Assembly (NCBI RefSeq): GCF_000737515.1
Contig: NZ_CP006587.1
Coordinates: forward strand, 1,054,001 to 1,118,000
DNA length: 64,000 nt
Reading direction: 5' to 3'
Origin: Hymenobacter sp. APR13
GTDB lineage: Bacteria; Bacteroidota; Bacteroidia; Cytophagales; Hymenobacteraceae
This document shows positions 47,223 to 56,391 of this stretch, piece after piece (position 1 is the first letter of the stretch; each line of letters begins with the position of its first letter). The notes under the pieces were generated by a model. It ran no database searches. It was not told the DNA's origin and worked only from the letters and a program-made list of their open reading frames with translations. The translations under genes were made by a program, and so were the position numbers.

Positions 47223-48293
47223 TTACGGGGCTTCGGGCTCGTCGTCATCGTGGTCTTCGGGCTCGTGTTCGAGGGGCTTCATGGGCTTTTCCTCGTAGGG
47301 CGGGGCCAGGTCGATGCGGCTGGGGGCGGCATCGAGGCGGCCGACGTGCACCAGCGCATCACCCTGGTTGACAACGGGCATGTGGTTGAGGCCGATGATG
47401 TAGCCCGCCACCGGCGCCTCCAGGCGCACGGCATGCTCGCCGTAGGGGTCGGCCACGGAGCCGTAAATCTGGCCTTTCTCGATGTAGTCGCCATTGCGGA
47501 CGTGGCTGCGGAACAGGCCCGCGAACTTGGCCCGCAGCCACGTATGGCGCAAGCACACGATGGCCGGGTGCTCGGGCCGCGAGGCATCAGCCACCATGCC
47601 CAGATAGTGCAGCACCCGAAACGTGCCCGCAATGGCCAAGTCAATGCCCGGCTCGTCGAGGCGCAAGGATTCGCCGGTTTCGTACACAATGATGCGCTTG
47701 CCCAACTGCATGGCCGTTTCGCGCAGCGAGCCGGCCCGCAGCGCCGAGTGCAGCGTGAAGGGCGCGGCAAAGGCGGCGGCAATGGCGTCTGTTTCGGGGT
47801 CTTCGTGCAGCAGGCACCGGATCTGGGGCATGTTGGAGCGCGCCGCACCGCCCGTGTGAAAATCGATGCCGTAATCAATCAGAGGCATGATTTCGCGCAT
47901 GAAGCGGTGCGCCACGCGGCTGGCCAGCGAGCCGCGCGGGTTGCCAGGGAAACTGCGGTTCACGTCCTTGCCATCAGGCACATCGCGCGAGAAATTTAGA
48001 AACCCGTAGATGTTGAGGATGGGAATGGCAATGATGGTACCCCGCAACGGCCGCAGCAAGTCGCGCCGGATCAGGCGTCGGATGATTTCAATGCCGTTCA
48101 CCTCGTCGCCGTGCATGCCAGCCATCAGCAGCACCGTGGGGCCGGGCACCGTCGAGCGAAACACGTGCACCGGAATGTCGATGACCGTGCCCGAGGGCAG
48201 CCGCGAAATCACCAGCCGTGTCAGGACCCGCTCACCGGGCAGAATGGTGAGGCCGTTGAGGCAGATGGCAGCAGGATTGGGGGCTGGGGTCAA
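47223..48293 (-). CDS. succinylglutamate desuccinylase/aspartoacylase-family protein (RimK-associated)
   Basis: A 356-residue zinc carboxypeptidase-like amidohydrolase. Zinc ligands H61 and E64 in AGMHGDEVNGIEI, a later histidine in GIDFHTGGAA, and a C-terminal hydrolase/beta domain with LEAPVAGYIIGLNHMPVV. This subfamily is repeatedly encoded with RimK-type ligases. A plausible role is removal or recycling of amino-acid tags, but that is inference. C-terminal tail is acidic (EDHDDDEPEAP). Confidence 0.88.
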   Translation of the reverse strand: MTPAPNPAAICLNGLTILPGERVLTRLVISRLPSGTVIDIPVHVFRSTVPGPTVLLMAGMHGDEVNGIEIIRRLIRRDLLRPLRGTIIAIPILNIYGFLNFSRDVPDGKDVNRSFPGNPRGSLASRVAHRFMREIMPLIDYGIDFHTGGAARSNMPQIRCLLHEDPETDAIAAAFAAPFTLHSALRAGSLRETAMQLGKRIIVYETGESLRLDEPGIDLAIAGTFRVLHYLGMVADASRPEHPAIVCLRHTWLRAKFAGLFRSHVRNGDYIEKGQIYGSVADPYGEHAVRLEAPVAGYIIGLNHMPVVNQGDALVHVGRLDAAPSRIDLAPPYEEKPMKPLEHEPEDHDDDEPEAP

Positions 48294-48477
48294 GGCAGGT
48301 CAGAAACAGAAATACAGGCGCACTGCCTGCGCCAGACGCCACCCCGGCTTCAGCCACAACCCGGCCGGAGCGCCAATCAGGTATGGCGAAGGAAGATAAG
48401 AAACTGCCCGCTTATTCCGTCTCAACGTGGGAACAAACCAGCCCAGACAAGCAGCGGCTACAGCATTGGCTGGCGAG

Positions 48478-49422
48478 CTACTGCGGCATATCGGGCTGGG
48501 TATCGGGCTGGGCTACGGCCGCTTTGGGAGCAGCTTTGGCTTTCTTCTTCTGCGCTATTTCCGCGGTGTATTCAATGATTTTGCCGGCAATATCGAGGCC
48601 AGTGGCTTTCTCAATGCCCTCCAGGCCCGGCGACGAATTCACTTCCAGCACCAAAGGACCACGCTTGCTTTGCAGCATGTCTACGCCCGCAATGCCCAGG
48701 CCCAGCGACTTGGCCGCCAGCAGGGCGGCGGCTTTTTCGGCGCGGCTCAGCTTCACGAGCGTGCCCGAGCCGCCCCGGTGCAGGTTGGAACGGAACTCGC
48801 CGTCTTTGCCCTGGCGCTTCATGGCGCCCACCACCTCGCCGTTCACCACAAAGGCCCGCAGGTCGGCGCCCTTGCTTTCGGCAATGAACTCCTGCACGAT
48901 GATGCGGGCCTTGAGGTTGTGGAAGGCCTCAATCACCGACTGCGCGGCCTTAGCCGACTCGGCCAGCACCACGCCCAGGCCCTGGGTGCCTTCCAGCAGC
49001 TTGATGATGACCGGCGCGCCGCCTACCTGCTCAATCATGGCCGGCACCTCGTCGGAATAGTTGGTGAAGGCGGTTTTGGGCATGCCCACGCCGGCGCGGG
49101 CCAGAATCTGCATAGAGCGGAGCTTGTCGCGGCTGCGCACAATGGCCTGGCTTTCCACGGCCGTGCGCACTTTCATCATCTCAAACTGCCGCACCACGGC
49201 GCAGCCATAAAACGTGACCGAAGCCCCAATGCGCGGAATGATGGCGTCGATGCCTTCCAGCTTCTGGCCATGATAGATGATACCAGGCTTGCCCTTTTCA
49301 AGTACCAGGTTGCAGTGCAGATGGTCGAGCACCACAGCTTCGTGGCCCCGCGCAACGGCGGCCTCCACGAGACGTGTGGTAGAATATAGCTTCGGCTCAC
49401 GCGACAGAATCGCCAGTTTCAT
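48478..49422 (-). CDS. rimK: RimK-family ATP-grasp ligase (ribosomal protein S6 glutamate ligase-like)
   Basis: A 314-residue ATP-grasp enzyme of RimK type, which adds glutamates to ribosomal protein S6 or other C termini. Preatp-grasp region [20 protein letters not shown]-binding HDxx-like [28 protein letters not shown] and the metal-binding [14 protein letters not shown]. The C-terminal 20 residues ([17 protein letters not shown]) are an Ala/Lys/Pro extension beyond typical RimK. On the minus strand, TATTTTTG lies only 4 nt before the ATG, suggesting leaderless transcription. It lies downstream of the RimB-like gene. Confidence 0.93.
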   Translation of the reverse strand: MKLAILSREPKLYSTTRLVEAAVARGHEAVVLDHLHCNLVLEKGKPGIIYHGQKLEGIDAIIPRIGASVTFYGCAVVRQFEMMKVRTAVESQAIVRSRDKLRSMQILARAGVGMPKTAFTNYSDEVPAMIEQVGGAPVIIKLLEGTQGLGVVLAESAKAAQSVIEAFHNLKARIIVQEFIAESKGADLRAFVVNGEVVGAMKRQGKDGEFRSNLHRGGSGTLVKLSRAEKAAALLAAKSLGLGIAGVDMLQSKRGPLVLEVNSSPGLEGIEKATGLDIAGKIIEYTAEIAQKKKAKAAPKAAVAQPDTQPDMPQ

Positions 49423-49480
49423 CAGTCAAAAATATAGGGTGGATTGAGCAGAAGCTTCAGGAGAGGAGGCGCCGCACAGC

Positions 49481-49957
49481 TCAGGACGGCGACGATTGCG
49501 CGGCCTGCTGGGCGCGGTAGGATACATTGCGCCGCGTCACATCGACCACAAAGCGGCCGTGGCGTAGCAGCAAACGGCCCAACAGCACGGGATACTTCAT
49601 ATCGGACCGGTCGGACAACGAGAATTCGGTGTCGAAATCCTCGCCAAATATCCGCATAACTGCCCGGATAACGTAGCGTTCCTGCACGTCGCCGTTGGAG
49701 CTTTTGATGTCGCGCAGACTGAAGTCGGTGAATTCCATGGGCGTACCGTCGAAATTCGGGTGCGACGGATCCAGCAATTGCACGTGCAGGCACTGGCGGC
49801 CGTCGGGCCGGGTAGCCAGATGAATGTTGGAACAGTGGATGGCGCTGGTGTAGGCGCCGGTGTCCACCTTGGCCTCCACGCCCCACAACTGAAACTGCGG
49901 AAAATCCACCAGCTCGCGCCGGCCCACTACCCGCTTTGGTACACGCAGCTTTTTCAT
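49481..49957 (-). CDS. RimB-like ATP-dependent zinc protease/retropepsin-like protein
   Basis: A 158-residue protein of the family named putative ATP-dependent zinc protease (RimB). The motif AKVDTGAYTSAIHC has D32-T-G, recalling retropepsin-like aspartic proteases. Other conserved pieces are RYVIRAVMRIFG and DMKYPVLLGRLLLRHGRFVVDV. In pseudomonads RimB acts with RimK in controlling ribosomal protein S6 glutamylation. Here it is immediately upstream of rimK. The start at 49957 is chosen; upstream in-frame codons lie in a family B repeat. TACATTTA near 49964 (minus) resembles a -7 box. Confidence 0.85.
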   Translation of the reverse strand: MKKLRVPKRVVGRRELVDFPQFQLWGVEAKVDTGAYTSAIHCSNIHLATRPDGRQCLHVQLLDPSHPNFDGTPMEFTDFSLRDIKSSNGDVQERYVIRAVMRIFGEDFDTEFSLSDRSDMKYPVLLGRLLLRHGRFVVDVTRRNVSYRAQQAAQSSPS

Positions 49958-49983
49958 GGCTTTAAATGTACTACCAACATTCA

Positions 49984-50083
49984 ATAGCCCGTCATGCAGA
50001 GCGGAGCGAAGCATCTCGCCAGCGCAGTAATTCTACCACACTGGCGAGATGCTTCGCTCCGCTCTGCATGACGGACGGGCTAT
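49984..50083. repeat. Family B palindromic repeat, copy 3
   Basis: Arms tagcccgtcatgcagagcg... (49984-50021) and its inverted copy (50038-50083), with a 4-nt difference at the outer end (gacggacgggcta). It sits between the start of the RimB-like gene and the stop of the sorbosone dehydrogenase-like gene. Confidence 0.92.
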
Positions 50084-50088
50084 TATAA

Positions 50089-51222
50089 TCACCCTTTGTA
50101 GCTGATGCGGTACACGGCGTCGTTCTGGTCGTCGCTGACGAGCAGGGAGCCGTCGGGCAGCACCAGCAAACACACGGGGCGGCCCCAGGCTTTCTGGCCC
50201 TGCAGCCAGCCTTCGGCGAAGGTTTCGTAGCCGGTGGCCTGCTTGCCGCTGGCGTCCAGCTTCACCATCGTGATGCGGTAGCCGAGCTTGCTGGTGCGGT
50301 TCCAGGAGCCGTGCTCCGGAATCAGAATCTGGTTGCGGTACTGTGTCGGGAACTGCTTGCCGGTGTAGAACTTCATGCCCAGCGCCGCCACGTGCGGCCC
50401 CAGCTTGCGGGCCGGCTTCTGGTAGGTGTCGGCGGAGCGGCCTTTGCTGAGCTGCGGGTCGGGCACGTCGCCGGCGAAGAAGTAGGGGAAGCCGAAGTGC
50501 AGGCCGGCGCTGGCGGCGCGGTTCAGCTCGTCGGCGGGCAGGTTGTCGCCGAGCATGTCGCGGCCGTTATCTGTAAACCAGAGGGCTTTGTCCTGGGGGC
50601 TCCAGTCGAACCCGACCGTGTTGCGCACGCCCTGGGCAAACACTTCCAAGCCGCTGCCGTCGGGGTTGAGGCGGTTGATGGTGCCGTAGATGGGCTCCTC
50701 GGGCAGGCAGGAATTGCAGGGCGCGCCCACCGGCACGTACAGCTTGCCATCGGGACCGAAGGCAATGTAGCGGTAGCCGTGCCAGTCTTTGTTGGGCAGC
50801 TGGCCATACACCACGGCTGGCTTGGGCTTCTGCCGGAGCGTGCCCGCAATGTTGTCGTAGCGCAGAATCCGGTTGATTTCGGCCACGTAGAGGGCGCCGT
50901 TGCGCACGGCCACGCCGTTGGGGGCGTTCAGGCCGGTGGCAATGGTCACTACCTCATCGGCGCGGCCGTCTTTGTTGCGGTCGGGCAGTGCGTACACCTT
51001 GTCGTCCTTGGTGCCCACGTACACGGTGCCATCGGGGCCCACGGCCAGCTCCCGGGCGCTTTTCACGCCCTGGGCAAAATAGCTGATGGTGAAGCCGGCC
51101 GGGAGCTTGATCTTGTTCAGGTTGGCATCGGCGGCGGCCGGGGCTACGGGGCGGCCGGGCGCGGAAGCCGCCAGCACCAGCGGGGCGAGCAGCAGCAAAG
51201 AAAGGAAGGGGCGCGTTGTCAT
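50089..51222 (-). CDS. sorbosone dehydrogenase-family (PQQ-type beta-propeller) protein, exported
   Basis: A 377-residue exported beta-propeller protein. Signal peptide about 1-20 (LAPLVLAASAPGRP). Six-bladed propeller motifs include AVGPDGTVYVGTKDDKVYAL, YRYIAFGPDGKLYVPVGAPC and LLIPEHGSWNRTSKLGYRI, characteristic of L-sorbosone dehydrogenase/soluble glucose dehydrogenase-type proteins using PQQ. The substrate is unknown. Length normal. Next to a family B repeat downstream and a family D repeat upstream. Confidence 0.88.
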   Translation of the reverse strand: MTTRPFLSLLLLAPLVLAASAPGRPVAPAAADANLNKIKLPAGFTISYFAQGVKSARELAVGPDGTVYVGTKDDKVYALPDRNKDGRADEVVTIATGLNAPNGVAVRNGALYVAEINRILRYDNIAGTLRQKPKPAVVYGQLPNKDWHGYRYIAFGPDGKLYVPVGAPCNSCLPEEPIYGTINRLNPDGSGLEVFAQGVRNTVGFDWSPQDKALWFTDNGRDMLGDNLPADELNRAASAGLHFGFPYFFAGDVPDPQLSKGRSADTYQKPARKLGPHVAALGMKFYTGKQFPTQYRNQILIPEHGSWNRTSKLGYRITMVKLDASGKQATGYETFAEGWLQGQKAWGRPVCLLVLPDGSLLVSDDQNDAVYRISYKG

Positions 51223-51264
51223 ATACTGCCTACAACCCCCAGGCCGCCGCGAAGGTTGCCTAGC

Positions 51265-51343
51265 AGAGTAGCTGAGTAGCTGAGTAATTGAGCAACTGAG
51301 TATGTGTGCACTCAGCGTGTCTACTCAGTTACTCAGCTACTCT
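51265..51343. repeat. Inverted repeat (family D, gagtagctgag words)
   Basis: Left arm agagtagctgagtagctgag (starting 51265) and right arm ctactcagttactcagctac (starting 51321), 23 bp with two mismatches. It supplies the TAG stop codon of the 2TM gene at its right edge. Confidence 0.8.
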
Positions 51344-51632
51344 ACAACCGTCCTTCCTGCTGCCGGCGCACCAGCTTCTGGTACTCGCGTTCCGAGAGCT
51401 GCGACTTGCCGAAGCCGCCGTACACGCCCAGGCCGTTCATGAACACGCCAAACCCCCAGAACACGGTGGGCCACACCGGCCATGGAATCCCGCGGTGGTC
51501 GTGGTGCTCGGTTACGGCCCAGATAACCCAGAGCAGCAGGTTCACCACCACGTAAGTGAGTAGGTGCGACTTGAATTTGGCGCGGTCTTTTGCAATGCGC
51601 CACAGTTGGGGGTCACGGTCGGTGGTTTCCAT
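51342..51632 (-). CDS. 2TM-domain small membrane protein
   Basis: A 96-residue protein of the 2TM domain family: two predicted membrane helices (HLLTYVVVNLLLWVIWAV and VFWGFGVFMNGLGVYGGFG) with a polar loop EHHDHRGIPWPVWPT and an N-terminal LWRIAKDRAKFKSHL, ending in a basic helix. The family is found in sensor kinases and alone; function of the stand-alone form is unknown. Its stop codon lies in the family D repeat. Confidence 0.87.
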   Translation of the reverse strand: METTDRDPQLWRIAKDRAKFKSHLLTYVVVNLLLWVIWAVTEHHDHRGIPWPVWPTVFWGFGVFMNGLGVYGGFGKSQLSEREYQKLVRRQQEGRL

Positions 51633-51663
51633 GGGGAAAGTATTTTTTTGGCTGGATGATGCT

Positions 51664-51671
51664 CAAACGTA
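51664..51671 (-). promoter_or_regulatory. -7 promoter box for the 2TM gene
   Basis: On the minus strand TACGTTTG matches TAnnTTTG, 31 nt before the ATG. Confidence 0.5.
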
Positions 51672-51798
51672 CCGGTTCCCTTCAATATACTAAATCGAAT
51701 ATTGCCCAGACGGTATAAGCGGCAGCTGAAGCGTCGGAAACCGGCCCTGAGTTGTAGCTTGCCACGCAGCCATACCGGCCGCACCTGCCTACCATACC

Positions 51799-52380
51799 AT
51801 GCCCGCCTCCTCCCCTGCCGCCGACTGGCGCGCCACCGCCCACCGCTTCGGCCGCCTCCTGCTCTACCGCGGCGACATCACCCGGCTCGACACCGCGGCC
51901 ATCGTGAATGCCGCCAACTCCAGCCTGCTTGGCGGCGGCGGTGTCGATGGGGCTATTCATCGTGCCGCCGGCCGCGCCCTGCTGGACGCTTGCCGGCAGC
52001 TGCGGGCCGGCCATTACGGCAAAGGCCTAGCCACCGGCGAGGCGGTAATCACCACGGGTGGCCGGCTGCCGGCGCCGTATGTCATCCACACGGTGGGGCC
52101 TGTCTGGAACGGTGGCCACAAGCAGCAGCCACAGCTGCTGGCCAACTGCTACCGCAACAGCCTGCAACTGGCCGCTGACCGGCAGCTGGCCAGCGTGGCG
52201 TTTCCGGGTATCAGCACGGGCATCTACGCCTACCCCAAGCCGGCAGCGGCGGCCATTGCCGTGCGGGAAGCGCGGGAGTTTCTGGCGCAGCACGCGTGGC
52301 CGCGGGAAGTGGTGTTCGTGGTGTTCGACCAGGAAAGCGAGCAGCTCTATCAGCAGGCGCTTCAACTACCTGCCAGCTAG
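51799..52380 (+). CDS. macro-domain O-acetyl-ADP-ribose deacetylase
   Basis: A 193-residue macro domain. ADP-ribose-binding motif [24 protein letters not shown], then [21 protein letters not shown] and the phosphate loop [11 protein letters not shown]. These are diagnostic of MacroD-type O-acetyl-ADP-ribose deacetylases, which also remove mono-ADP-ribose from proteins. No sirtuin is adjacent. Confidence 0.93.
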   Translation: MPASSPAADWRATAHRFGRLLLYRGDITRLDTAAIVNAANSSLLGGGGVDGAIHRAAGRALLDACRQLRAGHYGKGLATGEAVITTGGRLPAPYVIHTVGPVWNGGHKQQPQLLANCYRNSLQLAADRQLASVAFPGISTGIYAYPKPAAAAIAVREAREFLAQHAWPREVVFVVFDQESEQLYQQALQLPAS

Positions 52381-52480
52381 GCGCTAACCGGTGTTTTTGC
52401 TGGCTGGAATTGTGTATCTTGAAAGCAGGCACACGCCATGCCGTGCGCCGGTTCTGCGCCACTTTCTGCCCCATCCCGCC

Positions 52481-52930
52481 ATGCAACTCAGCCCCCAATA
52501 TCCCGCCGCTCCACGCCCGGCCCGCACCAGTGCCGGCAACCCCGTCTGGCTGGATGCGCTCCGCGTGCTACTGGGCGTGTTCCTGCTCATCAAAGGGCTA
52601 TCGTTTCTGGACCACAGCACCGATGTGTACTACCTGCTCAGCCAGCAGCAGCCCTGGGCCGGCCTCAAGAAGGCTTCGCTGTTCGTGAGCTTTTTCCACA
52701 TCGTGGGCGGGCTGATGATTGCCACCGGCACCCTCACCCGCCTCGCCCTCATGTGCCAGCTCCCGATTCTGCTGGGCGCCGTACTGCTGGTGAACTCCCA
52801 GAACGGCTTCAATCTGGCCAACACCGAGCTGTGGACTTCATTGCTGGTGCTGCTGCTGTGCCTCATGTTCATGATTGTGGGCCCAGGCCGGTACTCCGTC
52901 GACAACAAAGTATTCCGCCAGGCCAAGTAG
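52481..52930 (+). CDS. DoxX-family membrane protein
   Basis: A 149-residue integral membrane protein with four predicted helices (ALRVLLGVFLLIKGLSF; FFHIVGGLMIATG; LPILLGAVLLVN; SLLVLLLCLMFMIVG). DoxX-like arrangement and length. Often linked to redox or thiosulfate metabolism, but no such gene is nearby. The start ATG 52481 is chosen over a GTG-led extension from 52391 that would add an unlikely basic leader. A weak promoter TTTTTG/TATCTTGA lies at 52394-52422. Confidence 0.82.
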   Translation: MQLSPQYPAAPRPARTSAGNPVWLDALRVLLGVFLLIKGLSFLDHSTDVYYLLSQQQPWAGLKKASLFVSFFHIVGGLMIATGTLTRLALMCQLPILLGAVLLVNSQNGFNLANTELWTSLLVLLLCLMFMIVGPGRYSVDNKVFRQAK

Positions 52931-52945
52931 CAACCTGCTGCTGCT

Positions 52946-53737
52946 TTAAAGCCGCACATCAGGGTGCTGGTGCAGATAGGTGGCTAAGTACGCCAGCAGC
53001 CCGCCGTGGCCGGCCTCCAGCACTACCGTGCGCGCCGACTGCAACGAGCCGATAAACCGCGCCAGGCCCGCCTGCGGAATCACCAGGTCGTGGCGGCCCA
53101 GGAAGAACGTAACGGGCGTCGGGCGCCGGTTCAGCACCTGCGCCAGCTGGCGCAGGTTGAACGTGAGGCGCCGGAAACCCACCCAACTCCGGTACACCCG
53201 CAGCCGCTTTTCGCGGCTGTCAAGCTGCCACTTAGCGAAGTGCACCAGGTTGGGCGGCACCACCCGGCGCTGCCCCAGCGCCCCCAGAAAGCGCAGCAGC
53301 CGCTCCGGCTTCAGTACGGCCCGCCCCAGCACCCCGCGCATCCACGGCGGATAGGTGGCCAGCGCGTACCAGAACTGCCGCTGCAGGCCGTCGGGCGCTA
53401 CCAGCCAGATGCTTTCCACCCGCTGCGGCAGCCGTTCGGCCAGGGTTAGGGCAAACTTGGCGCCCATGCTGAATGCCAGCAGCTGAAAGGTGTCGATACC
53501 GTTTTCCTGCAGAAACTCTTCCAGCAGTTCGCCGAGGCGCTGCTTGCTCAGGGGTGCATCGTCCTTCAACAGCTGGCTGCGGCCGTGGTAGAACAGGTCG
53601 AAGGCATACACCGTCAAATCTGGGCCCAGCACTGGGGCCAGCGTGCGCCAGTGCCCACTGCTTTGCCCGTAGCCATGAAACGCCAGCACCACCCGCGGGC
53701 CGGAGCCGAATTTTTGAAAGTGCAGGCGGGTGGGCAT
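52946..53737 (-). CDS. alpha/beta hydrolase
   Basis: A 263-residue cytoplasmic alpha/beta hydrolase. The nucleophile serine is in LLAFSMGAKFALTLAERLP (about 92-96, FSMGA), the N-terminal oxyanion region is ALAFHGYGQSSGHW-like, and the C-terminal histidine is in EAGHGGLLAY. Similar to lipase/esterase-type folds; substrate unknown. Converges with the DoxX gene. Confidence 0.85.
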   Translation of the reverse strand: MPTRLHFQKFGSGPRVVLAFHGYGQSSGHWRTLAPVLGPDLTVYAFDLFYHGRSQLLKDDAPLSKQRLGELLEEFLQENGIDTFQLLAFSMGAKFALTLAERLPQRVESIWLVAPDGLQRQFWYALATYPPWMRGVLGRAVLKPERLLRFLGALGQRRVVPPNLVHFAKWQLDSREKRLRVYRSWVGFRRLTFNLRQLAQVLNRRPTPVTFFLGRHDLVIPQAGLARFIGSLQSARTVVLEAGHGGLLAYLATYLHQHPDVRL

Positions 53738-53803
53738 AGGCAGTAGCTAGATGGCGCTAGGCTGTACGGCATCCGGACAAGCCCCGTTCCCCAAGCCTCT
53801 TGT

Positions 53804-54358
53804 CTACCCCAGCCGCGACACGCCGCCGGACACGATGAACTTCATGGCGTCGGAGCTGGGCAGGTCCAGGTGCGTGACGCTGGCCTGCGGCACCAGCACC
53901 AGCTCGCCGGAGAAGTTGTAGGAGTGCGGAAAGTACACGGCCACCAGATCGGGGCGGTGCAGCGCGGCCAGGTCGTCCTGGGTGACGAAGCCCATCTTGA
54001 ACACGTTGTCCTGGGCGTTGAGGCGCACCAGCACGGGGCAGTTGAACTTCTGGTTGTCGCCGACGAAGGCGTCGAACAGGTCTTTGAGGCTGGAGTAGAT
54101 AATGCTCACCAACGGCGTGCGGTGCAGAATTCGCTCGGCAATCACCAGAAACGGCCGCACCATAAACGACTTCGCCACGAAGCCCACGGCCGTTATCAGC
54201 AGCACCGCCACCACCAGTCCCAGCCCCGGCACGTCGAAGCTCAGCCCCGCAAACAGGTCATTGAGCCAGCGCAGCAGCGAGTAGAGAATGTACATCGTGA
54301 GGCCGATGGGCGCCACGATGAGAAAGCCGTTGAGGAAGTAGTTGATCAGTCTGCGCAT
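53804..54358 (-). CDS. DUF502-family membrane protein
   Basis: A 184-residue protein with two membrane helices near the N terminus (NGFLIVAPIGLTMYILY and VPGLGLVVAVLLITAVGFV) followed by a soluble beta-rich domain (VLVPQASVTHLDLPSSDAM). The pattern LLRWLNDLF and HRTPLVSIIYSSLKDL is characteristic of DUF502. Function unknown. Confidence 0.87.
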   Translation of the reverse strand: MRRLINYFLNGFLIVAPIGLTMYILYSLLRWLNDLFAGLSFDVPGLGLVVAVLLITAVGFVAKSFMVRPFLVIAERILHRTPLVSIIYSSLKDLFDAFVGDNQKFNCPVLVRLNAQDNVFKMGFVTQDDLAALHRPDLVAVYFPHSYNFSGELVLVPQASVTHLDLPSSDAMKFIVSGGVSRLG

Positions 54359-54451
54359 GCCGCAAATGTAGCATAGGCTTCATCCTGTGCCGTCAGACGC
54401 TTGCCGTTGCGAGTAATGCAGCTTATTCCTCCTCCCGATGCTGAAAACGCC

Positions 54452-54496
54452 AAGCCCTCCGGCAGCAGGTTTGGAACCTGACGCCGGAGGGCTTTT
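54452..54496. terminator. intrinsic terminator
   Basis: Twelve-bp stem AAGCCCTCCGGC/GCCGGAGGGCTT with an inner aggt-acct extension and T run, between the DUF502 and ispH genes. Confidence 0.75.
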
Positions 54497-54592
54497 CTGG
54501 TAGGGTGGGTGTTTCGCCTACGAACAAGGAGTAGCGGCGCGCAACGGCCACTGCCGCGAGACGGCACAGGCTGAAGCCTATGCTACATGGGC

Positions 54593-55477
54593 CTACGCTA
54601 CGCTGGCGGCCACTTCCTCAATCCGGTCTTTCACGCGCTCCATCAGCCACATGGGCGTGCTGGTGGCGCCGCAGATGCCTACGGATTCGGCATCCTGGAA
54701 CCACTCGTCGAGCAGCTCCTGCTCGTTTTCCACGAAGTAGCTGCGCGGGTTGGTTTTGTTGACCACCGAAAACAGGGCCTTGCCGTTGGAGCTTTTGCGG
54801 CCGCTCACGAAGATGATGACGTCGTGCAGCACCGCAAACTTGGCCAGGGCCGGCTCGCGGTTGCTTACCTGCCGGCAGATGCTGTCGTTGGCATCAAACG
54901 ACTCCAGCGAGCCGCCGGCCGCCCGGATGCGCTCTTCCATCACGGCTTTCATGTGGTAGAAGCCGGCGGTGCTTTTGGTGGTCTGGCTGAAGAGCGTGAC
55001 GGGGCGCGAAAAGTCCACCTGATCGAGGTCGGCTTCGGTCATGACGATGATGGCGCGGTTGCCGGTCTGGCCGGTTAGGCCGGCCACTTCGGCGTGGCCG
55101 GGCTGGCCATAGATGACAATCTGGCCATTCTGGCGCTGGCTGGCGTCGAAGGCGTGCTTCACGCGGTTCTGCAGCTTCAGCACCACCGGGCAGGAGGCGT
55201 CAATCAGTTCGATGTTGTTGCGCAGGGCCAGCTGGTAGGTTTCCGGCGGCTCGCCGTGGGCCCGGATCAGCACCTTGCAGTCGTGCAGCTGCTCCAGCTG
55301 CTCCCGGTCGATGATGCGCAGGCCCTTCTCGTGCAGGCGCTCCACCTCCATGCGGTTGTGCACGATGTCGCCCAGGCAATACAGGGTTTCGTCGTGGGCC
55401 AGCTCATCCTCCGCCATCTGAATGGCGAATTCGACGCCAAAGCAATAGCCGGAATTTTTATCTATGGTGACGTTCAT
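54593..55477 (-). CDS. ispH: 4-hydroxy-3-methylbut-2-enyl diphosphate reductase
   Basis: A 294-residue 4Fe-4S enzyme for the last step of the MEP isoprenoid pathway, producing IPP and DMAPP. The three cluster cysteines are C12 (SGYCFGV), C96 (DASCPVV) and C201 (DSICRQV). Substrate-binding histidines lie at H40, H74 (IRAHGEPPE) and H128 (GQPGHAEV). Full length for the family. The next gene upstream on the strand is cmk, possibly in the same transcript, separated by a family F inverted repeat. Confidence 0.95.
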   Translation of the reverse strand: MNVTIDKNSGYCFGVEFAIQMAEDELAHDETLYCLGDIVHNRMEVERLHEKGLRIIDREQLEQLHDCKVLIRAHGEPPETYQLALRNNIELIDASCPVVLKLQNRVKHAFDASQRQNGQIVIYGQPGHAEVAGLTGQTGNRAIIVMTEADLDQVDFSRPVTLFSQTTKSTAGFYHMKAVMEERIRAAGGSLESFDANDSICRQVSNREPALAKFAVLHDVIIFVSGRKSSNGKALFSVVNKTNPRSYFVENEQELLDEWFQDAESVGICGATSTPMWLMERVKDRIEEVAASVA

Positions 55478-55490
55478 GTTTTTAGGGCTT

Positions 55491-55619
55491 AGGGCCTGGG
55501 GCTCAGGAAGTGGGTTTCAGAAGCTGGGAAGCACGATGTGCAGAAGCTGCTCTGGCAGGAACTACCACCCGGCTCTGCAATTCCAGTGCCTAAGCACTAT
55601 TTCCTGATTCCCAGGCCCT
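55491..55619. repeat. Inverted repeat (family F, agggcctggg words)
   Basis: Left arm agggcctggggctcagg (55491-55507) and right arm cctgattcccaggccct (55603-55619), 17 bp with two mismatches. Lies between cmk and ispH. Confidence 0.75.
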
Positions 55620-55624
55620 ATTCA

Positions 55625-56353
55625 CTATACAACCACTTCATTGCCATTCCGTTCGGGGCCGGCCCCGACAGCCAGCGCAAACAGTGTAGCCGACACCCGC
55701 TCCAGCACGAAATCCACCTGCTCGTCGATCATCATGTGGGTGGTATCGAGCAGCACGGCGTCGGGGGCGCGGCGCAGGGGGCTTTCGGTGCGGGTGGAGT
55801 CGAGGTGGTCGCGCTTGCGCAGGTTTTCCACGATTTCCTCCACCGCCACCTGCTCGCCCTTGGCGGCCAGCTCTTCCTGGCGGCGCTCGGCGCGGGTCAG
55901 CACCTCGGCGGTCATAAACACCTTCACCTCGGCATCCGGAAACACGGTAGTGCCGATGTCGCGGCCGTCCATCACCACGCCGCGCTTGCGGGCCATGCGC
56001 TGCTGCTGGGCCACCATGGCGTGGCGCACCGCCGGAATGCCCGACACCTCGCTCACGAGGTTGGAAATGCGCATCTGCCGGATTTCATCCTCGCGGATGG
56101 CGCCATCGAGGCACAGCTCGTTACGGCCGGTTTTGCGGTTGCGCTTGAAGGTGATGTGCAGCTCGTGCAGGGCCTGCTCCACGCGCGGCAGGTCGTCGAA
56201 GGCAATGCCCTGCTCCAGCAGGTAGAGCGTAACGGCCCGGTACATGGCGCCGGTATCGATGTAGGCGTAGCCCAGCTCGGCGGCCACGGCTTTGGCCGTC
56301 GTGCTTTTGCCGCACGAAGAGTAGCCGTCGATGGCAATGACGATTTTTCTCAT
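55625..56353 (-). CDS. cmk: cytidylate kinase
   Basis: A 242-residue kinase phosphorylating CMP and dCMP. P-loop GYSSCGKSTTAKAVA, CMP-binding DTGAMYRAVTLYLL, and the LID/DGRDIGTTVFPDAEVKVFM region. Length is slightly long because of a C-terminal tail. The start at 56353 is the first Met before the P-loop; a 14-residue extension upstream is unlikely. Confidence 0.93.
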   Translation of the reverse strand: MRKIVIAIDGYSSCGKSTTAKAVAAELGYAYIDTGAMYRAVTLYLLEQGIAFDDLPRVEQALHELHITFKRNRKTGRNELCLDGAIREDEIRQMRISNLVSEVSGIPAVRHAMVAQQQRMARKRGVVMDGRDIGTTVFPDAEVKVFMTAEVLTRAERRQEELAAKGEQVAVEEIVENLRKRDHLDSTRTESPLRRAPDAVLLDTTHMMIDEQVDFVLERVSATLFALAVGAGPERNGNEVVV

Positions 56354-56391
56354 GGCTGATTCTCTCGGCACGGGTTGGGGGCTGGCTGCAC

